DNA from: Pseudomonas sp. GGS8
GTDB lineage: Bacteria; Pseudomonadota; Gammaproteobacteria; Pseudomonadales; Pseudomonadaceae
Length of the DNA: 64,000 bases
Reading direction: 5' to 3'
NCBI RefSeq assembly: GCF_024168645.1
Contig: NZ_JALJWF010000001.1
Location: 6,389,501-6,453,500, forward strand
The notes beneath the pieces were generated by a model that made no database searches, had not been told where the DNA came from, and worked only from the letters and a program-made list of their open reading frames with translations. Of the stretch, positions 10,554 through 19,253 are shown one piece after another; position 1 is the stretch's first letter; every line of letters begins with the position of its first letter. The translations under genes and the position numbers were made by a program.

Positions 10554-11537
10554 ATGCGCGCCATGGTTCTGCATGCCCCCGGCCAGCCGCTGCAACGGGA
10601 ACAACGTTCCGTGCCGCAGCCCGGCGCGCAGCAATTGTTGATCAAGGTTTTAGCCTGTGGCGTGTGCCGCACCGACCTGCATTTGGTGGACGGTGAATTG
10701 CCGCAAGCCGTGCTGCCGCGGGTGCCGGGCCATGAAATCGTCGGTGAAGTGACGGCGGTGGGTGCCGATGTCGTGCCCGACTGGGTCGGCAAGCGTGTCG
10801 GGGTTCCCTGGCTCGGCTGGACCTGCGGTGAGTGCACGTTCTGTCGCACAGGCCGGGAAAACCTCTGCGACCGGGCACAGTTCACCGGTTGTCATCTGGA
10901 TGGCGGTTATGCCGACTACACGGTTGCCGACGCGCGCTTCTGTTTCCCCATCCCCGACTCGCTCCCGACCACCGAAGCGGCACCGTTGCTGTGTGCCGGG
11001 TTGATCGGTTTTCGCGCTTTGCAAATGGCCAAAGGCGCACGCTATCTGGGCCTCTATGGCTTCGGCGCGGCGGCGCATCTGGCGATTCAGGTGGCGCGGG
11101 GCCGGGGACAGCAGGTGTATGCCTTCACCCGCCCGGATGACCACGAGGGCCAGGCTTATGCCAGGACGCTGGGCGCCGTGTGGGCAGGCCCCTCGGATCA
11201 GCCGCCGCCACACCCGCTCGACGCCAGCCTGATCTTCGCCCCCGTCGGTGCGCTGGTGCCACTGGCGCTGGAGGCCAGCGTCAAGGGCGGCTGCGTGATT
11301 TGCGCCGGCATCCACATGAGCGACATCCCCAGCTTCCCCTATCGACTGTTGTGGGGCGAACGCAGCATCCGTTCAGTGGCGAACCTGACCCGCGAAGACG
11401 GCATCGCGTTTTTTGCAGAGCTGCGTCACACGCCCGTGCACAGCGACGTCACCTGTTTTGCTCTGGACGATGCCAATCAGGCGCTGGCGAGCCTCAGAGC
11501 CGGTCAGGTCAAAGGAGCGATCGTGCTCGTCCCCTGA
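10554..11537 (+). CDS. Zinc-dependent alcohol dehydrogenase family protein
   Basis: Medium-chain dehydrogenase of 327 residues from the ATG at 10554 (GGAG at 10543-10546). Catalytic zinc ligands are C35 (CGVCRTDLH), H60 with E61 (PGHE) and C147. Structural zinc cysteines are C91, C94, C97 and C105. The Rossmann motif is GLYGFGAAAHLA. This is the AdhA/AdhP-like group that oxidises primary alcohols or reduces aldehydes with NAD(P). It follows the FNR-type regulator by 33 bases and is probably cotranscribed, fitting disposal of reducing power during low-oxygen fermentation. Confidence 0.88.
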   Translation: MRAMVLHAPGQPLQREQRSVPQPGAQQLLIKVLACGVCRTDLHLVDGELPQAVLPRVPGHEIVGEVTAVGADVVPDWVGKRVGVPWLGWTCGECTFCRTGRENLCDRAQFTGCHLDGGYADYTVADARFCFPIPDSLPTTEAAPLLCAGLIGFRALQMAKGARYLGLYGFGAAAHLAIQVARGRGQQVYAFTRPDDHEGQAYARTLGAVWAGPSDQPPPHPLDASLIFAPVGALVPLALEASVKGGCVICAGIHMSDIPSFPYRLLWGERSIRSVANLTREDGIAFFAELRHTPVHSDVTCFALDDANQALASLRAGQVKGAIVLVP

Positions 11538-11708
11538 CGCCCGATCCAGCCATTCGATGTTTTTTCCGGCGCTATCTGCCAATACCGCTAGGCTTACGGA
11601 TAATGTGGCCAATCATTCGCCATTTTGCAGGGAGCGCAAAAATGGAATTAATGAACCGTTGGCAGCCTCTCTCCCTCAGAACGGCCCGTATGAGGGTGGA
11701 ATGCCGTC

Positions 11709-13523
11709 ATGAAAATTTCTAATCATTACAAATGGTCTGCCTTGGCCGCCATTGCGCTGACCCTCTTCAGCGTATTGATATTTTTGCTGATCAAATCCTA
11801 CACGTACGACACATCGACCTACTTCGAGTCGCGCGACTTCGTGCGTCAACTCAAGCAATACGATGCCAACTGGAACGTGAAGATTCTGCGAGCCAAAATC
11901 GGCATGAACAACAACCTGTTGCTGGTGGCGCCTCCTGAAGCGGAAGAGCGCTGGGCACAGCTCGATAGCCTGAATGCGTTCGGCCCTCTCGCTCCCCTTT
12001 GGCAAACCCGACGCCAGGGTTATCTGGATGCGGTAGAAAACAAAACCCGGTTGGTCGAGCAATTCAAACAGCACAACACGGCCTTGCGAACAGCATTCGA
12101 GGCCCTGCCTACGCAGGAAGATGCCATTCGGGTGTTGCTGGAAGATTCCAGCGAAAAACGCCCGTTGGTGGATGCCCGGGCAGCCTCGGTGGTGTTCAAT
12201 CTTACCCTGGACACCCTTGAATACGCCCTCTATGTCACCAGCGAAAGGGCTGATGAAATCTCCGGACATCTGAAATATCTGGATGAATACATCCATCAAC
12301 TGCCGCCGGAACAGCGCCCGTCTTTCACTGCCTTGGTAGATGCTGTAAATGCGATTGTGCGAGAGCAACCCATCGTCAATGACCTGGTCGATCGCATTAG
12401 TGTCATTCCGGTCGCACAACAACTGGACAGCATCAACGAGCTATTGAACGAAACACAACGGCGCACAGGCGCAACAGACCGCCAATACCACCTTTACCTG
12501 GGAGTCTGCGCCGGCATCATGGCGCTGCTGTTGCTGTACCTGGCCACCCGTCTGATTCGCAGTTATGCGCTGATCAACAAGATGAACAACCAATTGCAGA
12601 CCGCCAACGAGCGACTGGAGCAACGCGTCGAGGAACGCACCCGCGAACTGTTGGAAGCCGAACGCGAACTGATTGATGCCGCGCGGATGGCCGGCATGGC
12701 AGAGATCGCGACCAACGTGCTGCACAACGTCGGTAATGTACTGAACAGCGTGAACGTCTCTGCGGAATTGATCACCCGCAAATTATCGACCAGCAAAACC
12801 CTCGGCTTGGGTAAAGCGGTAAAAATGATTAATGAACACGCCGAAGACCTGGGGCAGTTCATGACGCACGATGAAAAAGGCAAACTGCTGCCCCTTTACT
12901 TCAATCAACTGGTCGATTCCATCGCAGCCGAGCAGTCGAGCATCATTGACGAGCTGGCGCAACTCACCAAAAGCATCGATCACATCAAGGACATCGTCGC
13001 CACACAACAGGCCTATGCCGGCGCCGCCAGGCTGGTCGAGCCGTTGAATGTCGTCGATCTGTTCGAAGATGCGTTACGCATGAATTCCGGTGCCTTGAAT
13101 CGGCACCATGTCACAGTCATCAAAGACTACCAGGCCACACCGACCATCATCGGCGACAAACACCGACTGCTGTTGATCCTGATCAACCTGATCAGCAATG
13201 CCAAATATGCGATGTCCAGGGTCTGCGATCATGAGCGCCGCATGACGCTGGGCGTCAGAATTATCGATAACGCAACGCTACGCTTCAGCGTAGAGGATCA
13301 GGGCGAAGGGATCGCCGCCGAGAATATGGCCCGCATCTTCAATCACGGCTTTACCACGCGCAAGGAAGGTCATGGTTTTGGCCTGCACAGTTGCGCACTC
13401 GCCGCGGTGGAAATGAACGGGCACCTTCGCGTCCATAGCGATGGACCCGGCCAGGGAGCGGTTTTTACCCTGGATATTCCGCTGGAGACGGCGAACGCGT
13501 TGCCTACCGCCGTAAGCCTGTAG
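11709..13523 (+). CDS. Orphan membrane sensor histidine kinase, DAHL-like sensor
   Basis: A 604-residue kinase with transmembrane helices at about 8-28 and 262-280. The all-helical periplasmic region between them resembles a DAHL domain (YDANWNVKILRAKIG). A coiled coil (about 285-325) follows without a clear HAMP domain. The kinase core has an unusual H-box NVLHNVGNVLNSV (H339), an N-box NLISNAKYAM, DQGEGI and a HGFGLH glycine box. The asparagine after the phosphoacceptor histidine and the missing E/D are typical of a separate subfamily. No response regulator lies next to it, so its partner is elsewhere. Preceded by 171 bases without a gene. Confidence 0.85.
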   Translation: MKISNHYKWSALAAIALTLFSVLIFLLIKSYTYDTSTYFESRDFVRQLKQYDANWNVKILRAKIGMNNNLLLVAPPEAEERWAQLDSLNAFGPLAPLWQTRRQGYLDAVENKTRLVEQFKQHNTALRTAFEALPTQEDAIRVLLEDSSEKRPLVDARAASVVFNLTLDTLEYALYVTSERADEISGHLKYLDEYIHQLPPEQRPSFTALVDAVNAIVREQPIVNDLVDRISVIPVAQQLDSINELLNETQRRTGATDRQYHLYLGVCAGIMALLLLYLATRLIRSYALINKMNNQLQTANERLEQRVEERTRELLEAERELIDAARMAGMAEIATNVLHNVGNVLNSVNVSAELITRKLSTSKTLGLGKAVKMINEHAEDLGQFMTHDEKGKLLPLYFNQLVDSIAAEQSSIIDELAQLTKSIDHIKDIVATQQAYAGAARLVEPLNVVDLFEDALRMNSGALNRHHVTVIKDYQATPTIIGDKHRLLLILINLISNAKYAMSRVCDHERRMTLGVRIIDNATLRFSVEDQGEGIAAENMARIFNHGFTTRKEGHGFGLHSCALAAVEMNGHLRVHSDGPGQGAVFTLDIPLETANALPTAVSL

Positions 13524-13567
13524 CAGCTGCCGAGCTTGCGTTCGCTTGTAGCAGGTGCCGTCACCTG
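13520..13567. repeat. REP-type palindrome between convergent genes
   Basis: Contains TGTAGCAGCTGCCGAGC, the core of the second REP family in this window, overlapping the kinase stop codon. It is followed by the hairpin CAGGTG-CCGT-CACCTG (13552-13567). It sits between two convergent genes and may serve as a bidirectional transcript end. Confidence 0.6.
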
Positions 13568-13568
13568 A

Positions 13569-14387
13569 CTACCCCACCAAAGCAATCAATTGCTGGCGCT
13601 GCGCATCCGTGAGTATCGGGCCGAAACCGGCACCGGCGTTTTCCGCCATGTAGCGCGGGTTGCCGGTGCCGGGGATGACGCAGGTCACCGCCGGATGAGC
13701 CAGCAGGAACTTGAGCGCCAGCTGCGCCCAGCTGTTGATCCCCACTTGCGCAGCCCATCCCGGTAACGGCTTGCCTTTCAATCGAGCGAGCAAGCCACCG
13801 CCGCCGAAGGGCCGATTGCAGATCACCGCCACACCGCGCTCACGACACAGCGGCAGGATTCGCTTCTCGACAGCGCGGTCGTCCAGGGCATAGTTGATCT
13901 GCAAAAAATCCATTGGTTCGGCTTTCAACACCGCCTCCACTTCGTCGTAAGCCGACGCCGTGTAATGGCTGATGCCGATGTAGCGGATGCGCCCTTCTGC
14001 CTTCCATTGACGCAAGGTCGGCAAATGGGTTTTCCAGTCCAGCAGGTTGTGAATCTGCATCAGGTCGATCCGGTCGGTCTGCAACCGTTTGAACGAGTGC
14101 TCCATCTGCGCGATGCCTTCTTCGCGGCCACGGGTCCAGACCTTGGTGGCCAGGAAGGCCGGCGAACGCGGCCGATGGATCGACAGCAACTCACCGGTCG
14201 TCTGCTCGGCACGACCGTACATAGGCGAACTGTCGATCACCTTTCCCCCCTTCTCGAACAACGCGCTGAGCACCGCGTGCAGTTGTTTGTAAGCGGCATC
14301 GGAAGGCGCGACATCAAAACCGCGATAAGTGCCCAAGCCGACGATGGGCAACGGCTCGTTGCTGGAAGGAATGGCTCGGGTCAGCAT
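13569..14387 (-). CDS. Aldo/keto reductase
   Basis: NADPH-dependent oxidoreductase of 272 residues, starting at 14387 with AGGAGG at 14395-14400 upstream. Family features are the barrel start GLGTYRG, VIDSSPMYGRAE with the catalytic tyrosine, a lysine in ATKVWTRG, IDLMQIHN, and a C-terminal cofactor-binding region with VIPGTGNPR. IDSSPMYG replaces the usual DTAxxYG. The substrate cannot be told. It is divergent from the alpha/beta hydrolase gene, with a long inverted repeat between them. Confidence 0.88.
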   Translation of the reverse strand: MLTRAIPSSNEPLPIVGLGTYRGFDVAPSDAAYKQLHAVLSALFEKGGKVIDSSPMYGRAEQTTGELLSIHRPRSPAFLATKVWTRGREEGIAQMEHSFKRLQTDRIDLMQIHNLLDWKTHLPTLRQWKAEGRIRYIGISHYTASAYDEVEAVLKAEPMDFLQINYALDDRAVEKRILPLCRERGVAVICNRPFGGGGLLARLKGKPLPGWAAQVGINSWAQLALKFLLAHPAVTCVIPGTGNPRYMAENAGAGFGPILTDAQRQQLIALVG

Positions 14388-14424
14388 GTTCTTACCTCCT
14401 GTGTGGCGAGGGGGCTTGTCGGAA

Positions 14425-14541
14425 CGCCGCATCGCCCCGTTCGGCTGCGCAGCAGTCGTAAAACCACTGCATGCGATGTACCTGATACACCGCGACTGCA
14501 GTTTTTGGGGCCGCTTCGCGCCCCAACGGGGCGATGCGGCG
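14425..14541. repeat. REPIN-like long inverted repeat
   Basis: Perfect 17-base arms, CGCCGCATCGCCCCGTT at 14425-14441 and its complement at 14525-14541, about 83 bases apart. A smaller hairpin GGGGC...GCCCC lies at 14507-14524. The element fills most of the divergent region between the aldo/keto reductase and the hydrolase, so their promoters must lie in or next to it. Confidence 0.7.
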
Positions 14542-14618
14542 CTCCTGCACAGCCGAAATTGCTGGACTACACTCTGGCGACGCTCCAGCAATCGCTGTCT
14601 CAAGGCCCGAAGCAGTCC

Positions 14619-15407
14619 ATGTCGTCCACTAAACTTAGCCGAATGTCGCGAACCCTGGTGTCTCTCTTCGCTTTCATTGCCGTTGCATACTTGCTGCTCT
14701 GCGCCGCGCTGTTCGTGTTTCAGCGTGCCCTCATCTACTACCCGCAACCTCGCACCATCGACACACCCGAATCGCTTCTTACCTTGTCAGTCGCCGACGC
14801 GCAGGTGCGGGTGACCGTCAGGCCGCACGACGGGCCAAAGGCGTTGATCTACTTCGGGGGCAATGCCGAGGACGTTTCCCGAAGCCTGCCCGGGTTTTCG
14901 CAGGCGTTTGCGGATCATGCGATCTACTTGCTTCATTACCGAGGCTACGGTGGTAGCACCGGGTCGCCCTCCGAGGAGGCGATTCAGCGTGATGCCATGA
15001 CCTTGTTCGACGTTGTCTACAACACCCACCCCGATATCGCCGTGATCGGGCGCAGCCTCGGTTCGGGCGTTGCCGTGCGCCTGGCCAGCCAACGCCCGGC
15101 CTCGCGGCTGATTCTGATCACGCCCTACAACAGCCTTGAAGACCTCGCCGCCCGCCAGTTTCCTTGGTTCCCGGTGAAATGGCTGTTGCAGGACAAATTC
15201 GAATCCTGGAAATACGCCGCTCACATCACCGTCCCGACGCTGTTGGTTGCGGCCGAGCACGACGAAGTCATACCGCGCGCAAGCACAGACCAGCTCTACA
15301 CGCATTTCGCCAAGGGTGTAGCATCGCTGCAGGTCATACCGGACACGGGCCACAACTCGATCTCCGAGAGCCCCAACTACCTGAAAATGCTAGGCGCCGC
15401 GTTGTGA
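14619..15407 (+). CDS. Alpha/beta hydrolase, membrane-anchored
   Basis: A 262-residue hydrolase with an N-terminal transmembrane anchor (about 12-34), then FQRALIYYPQPR, the start of the BEM46/DUF1749-like alpha/beta fold. Catalytic elements are the nucleophile elbow GRSLGSG (serine), an aspartate in AEHDEVIP and a histidine in DTGHNSI. The oxyanion region YFGGNAED and LLHYRGYGGS are clear. The esterase or peptidase substrate is unknown. A second in-frame ATG at 14643 is possible. The catalytic domain should face the periplasm. Confidence 0.85.
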   Translation: MSSTKLSRMSRTLVSLFAFIAVAYLLLCAALFVFQRALIYYPQPRTIDTPESLLTLSVADAQVRVTVRPHDGPKALIYFGGNAEDVSRSLPGFSQAFADHAIYLLHYRGYGGSTGSPSEEAIQRDAMTLFDVVYNTHPDIAVIGRSLGSGVAVRLASQRPASRLILITPYNSLEDLAARQFPWFPVKWLLQDKFESWKYAAHITVPTLLVAAEHDEVIPRASTDQLYTHFAKGVASLQVIPDTGHNSISESPNYLKMLGAAL

Positions 15408-15686
15408 GCACCCTCACATCAGCACGCCTTTAAGCAGGCGATCAGAAAAACCAAGTAAATACTTAACATTTTTTTTACAATTCAACTGGCAGGGTATACG
15501 GCTGCGAGTTCTGCGGCCCATGATAAGCATTGCCCAGACCTTTAATAGAACAACGGAGCGTGGCATGGAGCCAACGGTGGTATCGACTCAAAAAAATACG
15601 TTGATCAGCAGACACTTACAGGGGGTTGTCATGCAAAGGCGTCCTTTGCGCAGGATGGGAATCAGTCGCACACAGGCCCAGGCCTC

Positions 15687-16664
15687 ATGACGGTTCTGGT
15701 CACTGGCGCCGCCGGTTTCATCGGGTATCACACCGTCAAGCGTTTGTGTCGCGAAGGCCTTGAAGTGGTCGGTATCGACAATCTCAACGACTACTACAGC
15801 GTAGAACTCAAACACGCACGGCTCAAAGAGCTGGAATCCTTGCCGGGCTTTCGTTTCCAGGCTCTGGACATCGTCGACAAACCGGCCTTGATGGCGTTGT
15901 TCCAGGCTCATGCTTTCACCGAGGTTGTGCACCTGGCCGCCCAGGCGGGTGTTCGCTATTCACTGGACAACCCGGACATCTATGCACAGTCCAATCTGGT
16001 GGGCTTTCTGAATGTGCTGGAAGCTTGCCGGCGCCATCGCCCCGCCCATCTGATCTATGCCTCGAGCAGCTCGGTGTATGGCACCAACAGCAAAATGCCG
16101 TTCTGTGTCGAAGACGCCGTCGATCATCCTATTTCGCTGTACGCCGCCAGCAAACGCGCCAATGAACTGCTGGCGCACAGCTATTGCCACCTCTATGGCC
16201 TGAAAGCCAGTGGCCTGCGCTTCTTTACCGTTTACGGACCTTGGGGGCGCCCCGACATGGCACTGTTCAAGTTTACCGAGGCGATCATCAAAGGCTTGCC
16301 GATCGACATCTATAACCATGGCCAGATGTCGCGCGACTTCACCTACGTCGACGACATCGTCGAAAGTGTCGCCCGCCTGCGCTCCAAGCCACCGGTGCCG
16401 AACGAGCCAGGCAATGGCGTAAACCGAATCTTCAACATAGGCCGCGGCCAGCCAGTGCCGCTGCTGGAGTTCGTCGACTGCCTGGAATCGGCGCTGGGCA
16501 TCAAGGCCCAACGCAATTTCATGCCACTACAGGCAGGCGATGTGATAAAGACCTGGGCCGATATTTCGGCACTGGCCGAGTGGGTCGACTTCCGTCCTCA
16601 AGTGACGGTTGAGACCGGTGTGGCAGAATTTGTGAAGTGGTATCGCCACTTCTATCAGATATGA
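15687..16664 (+). CDS. NAD-dependent epimerase, UDP-glucuronate 4-epimerase type
   Basis: Extended short-chain dehydrogenase, 325 residues. It has GAAGFIG (7-13) for NAD, IDNLNDYY, LAAQAGVRYS, YASSSSVYG and the catalytic YAASK. FFTVYGPWGRPDMAL is the hallmark of UDP-glucuronate 4-epimerases (LpsL/WbpP-like), which interconvert UDP-glucuronate and UDP-galacturonate. It opens a five-gene operon with a GT2, a LABN protein and an ArnT-like transferase, so it probably supplies the sugar donor. Galacturonate as the product is inference from family resemblance. The 279-base upstream region carries A/T-rich promoter-like sequence around 15463-15500. Confidence 0.88.
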   Translation: MTVLVTGAAGFIGYHTVKRLCREGLEVVGIDNLNDYYSVELKHARLKELESLPGFRFQALDIVDKPALMALFQAHAFTEVVHLAAQAGVRYSLDNPDIYAQSNLVGFLNVLEACRRHRPAHLIYASSSSVYGTNSKMPFCVEDAVDHPISLYAASKRANELLAHSYCHLYGLKASGLRFFTVYGPWGRPDMALFKFTEAIIKGLPIDIYNHGQMSRDFTYVDDIVESVARLRSKPPVPNEPGNGVNRIFNIGRGQPVPLLEFVDCLESALGIKAQRNFMPLQAGDVIKTWADISALAEWVDFRPQVTVETGVAEFVKWYRHFYQI

Positions 16665-16713
16665 AACGTGAGCCCTTGATAAGTAAAAGACCAAGGAGCA
16701 AGGGGGGGACTCT

Positions 16714-17454
16714 ATGAGCCAAGACATTTTTGTATCTGTACTGATTCCAGCAAAGAACGAAGCGAACAACCTCAAACCATTACTTGAGGAAATCCGCGTC
16801 GCATTGGCCGATGAGGCCTACGAAATCATTGTGGTGGACGATGGCAGCACCGATTCCACCTTGCATGAACTGCGGCAGCTGAAAAACAGCGGCCTGGACG
16901 CGTTGCGCATCCTGCGCCATGAGCGCTCGCTGGGGCAAAGCACCTCGCTCTACCACGCGGCAATCGCCGCCCGGGGGCAATGGCTGGCCACGCTTGATGG
17001 CGACGGTCAAAACGACCCCGCGGACATCCCCGGGATGTTGGCGCTGGTGCGCGGCGAAAAAGGTCTGGTCGACGTTCAGCTGGTGGCCGGCCACCGGGTC
17101 AACCGCCGCGATACCGCGAGCAAACGCTGGGCTTCGCGCTTCGCCAACGGGCTGCGCAGTCGCCTGCTCAATGACTCGACCCCGGACACCGGCTGCGGGC
17201 TGAAGCTGATCGAGCGCGCGGCGTTTCTGCGCCTGCCGTACTTCGACCACATGCATCGGTACATTCCCGCGCTGATCCAGCGGCACAACGGCCGAATGAT
17301 CGTCCACCCGGTCAACCACCGGCCTCGCACCGCCGGGGTGTCCAAATACGGCAATATTGACCGCGCCCTGGTCGGCATTCTCGACCTGTTCGGTGTGTGG
17401 TGGCTGATCAAGCGCACGCGGTTGAACACCAACGCGCAGGAGATCGAAGGATGA
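16714..17454 (+). CDS. Family 2 glycosyltransferase, polyprenyl-phosphate sugar synthase type
   Basis: Cytoplasmic-face transferase of 246 residues resembling ArnC/DPM1: it should load a sugar from UDP onto undecaprenyl phosphate. Seen are IPAKNE, VVDDGSTD, LDGDGQNDP (DxD metal site) and DTGCGLK. It lacks the two C-terminal membrane helices of ArnC, as do DPM1-like short forms, though an amphipathic end (DLFGVWWLIK) could touch the membrane. A GGAG and a G-run precede the start. Its stop overlaps the next start by ATGA. Operon partners suggest it makes undecaprenyl-phosphate-uronate. Confidence 0.88.
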   Translation: MSQDIFVSVLIPAKNEANNLKPLLEEIRVALADEAYEIIVVDDGSTDSTLHELRQLKNSGLDALRILRHERSLGQSTSLYHAAIAARGQWLATLDGDGQNDPADIPGMLALVRGEKGLVDVQLVAGHRVNRRDTASKRWASRFANGLRSRLLNDSTPDTGCGLKLIERAAFLRLPYFDHMHRYIPALIQRHNGRMIVHPVNHRPRTAGVSKYGNIDRALVGILDLFGVWWLIKRTRLNTNAQEIEG

Positions 17455-17729
17455 ACCTCTCCCGCGAAACCCTGTGGCTGGTAGTCGGCTTCGCTGGCCA
17501 GATCGCCTTTACCGGTCGCTTCATCCTGCAGTGGCTGTATAGCGAATACAAAAAACGCAGCGTGATCCCGGTGAGCTTCTGGTACCTGAGCATTGTCGGC
17601 AGCGCCCTGCTGCTCGCTTATGCCATTTACCGGGAAGACCCGGTGTTCATCGCCGGCCAGGCCTTTGGCTCCATCGTCTATCTGCGCAATTTGCAATTGA
17701 TTGCCCGCAGCAAACACCTGAAGGACTGA
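17451..17729 (+). CDS. LABN (lipid-A-disaccharide synthase N-terminal-like) membrane protein
   Basis: A 92-residue protein matching the LABN domain: GFAGQIAFTGRFILQW, SEYKKRSVIPVSFWYLS, then GSALLLAYAIY. It has three hydrophobic helices and no catalytic domain. The domain is found alone beside GT2 and ArnT-like genes, as here, and at the front of some LpxB proteins. Its function is not established; a role in flipping or handling the lipid-linked sugar is possible. It overlaps the GT2 gene by 4 bases and is followed after 3 bases by the ArnT-like gene. Confidence 0.85.
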   Translation: MNLSRETLWLVVGFAGQIAFTGRFILQWLYSEYKKRSVIPVSFWYLSIVGSALLLAYAIYREDPVFIAGQAFGSIVYLRNLQLIARSKHLKD

Positions 17730-17732
17730 GCC

Positions 17733-19253
17733 ATGCGTAAAACCCTGTCGCCTGGCATTGAATGCCTGGGCCTGGTGCTGCTTGCCTTGCTGCTGATCGG
17801 CGCGGGCCTGGGGCTGCGTCAACCGCAAAACGTCGACGAGGAACGCTTCCTCGGCGTAGCGCTGGAAATGCTGCACAACGGCTCATGGTTCATTCCACAC
17901 CGCGCTGCGGAGATCTACGGCGATAAACCGCCGGTCTTCATGTGGATGGTGGCGTTCTTCACGTGGCTCACCGGCCTGCCCGCCCTCGCCCTGTATATTC
18001 CGGGGATGTTGTCGGCCGCGACGGTCACGGCCGTGGTCTACGACTTGGGTCGCCGGCTGTGGAATCAGCGCATTGGTCGAATAGCCGCGCTGTTGTACCT
18101 GGCCACGTACCAGACTTACAGCATCCTGCGTACCGGCCAGATCGACAGCCTGTTGATTCTGTTCACCTCCCTGGGCCTGTACGGGCTGACGCGGCACCTG
18201 CTGCTCGGGCCGGCCTGGCGCTGGTTTTATGTGGGCTGCGCCGCCATGGGCATTGGCGTGATCACCAAAGGGGTCGGCTTCGTCCCGGCCTTGATGCTGA
18301 TTCCATATGCCTATGCGGTGCGCAAAAACTGGTCCGGTGTGGTGGCTATGCCCGGTCAGAAGCGCAAGTGGTTCCTCGGCTTTCTGGTGGCGCTCGGCGC
18401 CATCGCGATCTGGCTGCTGCCCCTGGCACTGTCCATTGTGCTCAATGGCAGCGCGGATGAAATCGCCTATGCGCGAGAAATCCTGCTGCGCCAGACAGCG
18501 GGACGCTATGCCGCCGCGTGGGACCATCGCGAACCGTTCTGGTACTTCTTCGTCAACGTGATCCCGCAATACTGGCTGCCGTTGGTGCTGGCCCTGCCGT
18601 GGCTGGTGCCAGCCTGGCGCAAGCAACTGAGCAAGCACGACGGTCGAGTGCTGGTGCTGCTGAGCTGGGTCGTGCTGGTGGTGTTGTTTTTCTGCCTGAG
18701 CACCGGCAAACGCAAGTTGTACATCTATCCGGCGTTGCCCGGTCTGGTGCTGGTGGCGGCGCCGCTGATTCCCTGGTTGCTCAAGCGCTGGTTCGCCAAG
18801 CGCCCGCGCGGTATGCGGGTATTCCAGGCGCTGGTAGTGAGCTGGTTTGTTTTGTGGTTCGCCCGCGGCTTCATCGAGCCGATCAAGGAAGGCCCCAACC
18901 CCCATGAAGCGATCATGGCGCAGGCGGCAACCATGACCCACGGCGCAGACCTGGTGTTGGTCAACTGGCGCGAGGGCCACTGGTTATTCGCCCGGCAGCC
19001 GATCGTACATTTCGGGATGACCAACTCCACGGTCGAACTGGCGGCGCAGTGGCTGCGCGAGCACCGTGATGCCTACGCCTTGGTTCCGGACGAAGTGCTG
19101 AGCCAGTGCTTCAATCCCCAGGCCGCACATGAGCTCGGCGAAACGTCTCGTGCGCAGTGGTCGATCGTCGGCGCCGATGCCGATAACGGTAAATGCCAGC
19201 CCGGACAACCCGCAAAGGTCTACCGCTTCAGCTGGGACAAGGATAAGTCATGA
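17733..19253 (+). CDS. ArnT-like (GT83/PMT) membrane glycosyltransferase
   Basis: Integral-membrane transferase of 506 residues with about ten to eleven hydrophobic helices. It is of the ArnT family, which moves a sugar from undecaprenyl phosphate to lipid A or another periplasmic acceptor. The N terminus carries NVDEERFLGVALEML and IYGDKPPVFMW, the periplasmic loop with the catalytic acidic residues of this family. The central LSTGKRKLYIYPALPG is also typical. It is not ArnT itself, since the other arn genes are absent and a uronate epimerase opens the operon. The acceptor is probably the lipid A/core region. The stop overlaps the next start by ATGA. Confidence 0.85.
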   Translation: MRKTLSPGIECLGLVLLALLLIGAGLGLRQPQNVDEERFLGVALEMLHNGSWFIPHRAAEIYGDKPPVFMWMVAFFTWLTGLPALALYIPGMLSAATVTAVVYDLGRRLWNQRIGRIAALLYLATYQTYSILRTGQIDSLLILFTSLGLYGLTRHLLLGPAWRWFYVGCAAMGIGVITKGVGFVPALMLIPYAYAVRKNWSGVVAMPGQKRKWFLGFLVALGAIAIWLLPLALSIVLNGSADEIAYAREILLRQTAGRYAAAWDHREPFWYFFVNVIPQYWLPLVLALPWLVPAWRKQLSKHDGRVLVLLSWVVLVVLFFCLSTGKRKLYIYPALPGLVLVAAPLIPWLLKRWFAKRPRGMRVFQALVVSWFVLWFARGFIEPIKEGPNPHEAIMAQAATMTHGADLVLVNWREGHWLFARQPIVHFGMTNSTVELAAQWLREHRDAYALVPDEVLSQCFNPQAAHELGETSRAQWSIVGADADNGKCQPGQPAKVYRFSWDKDKS

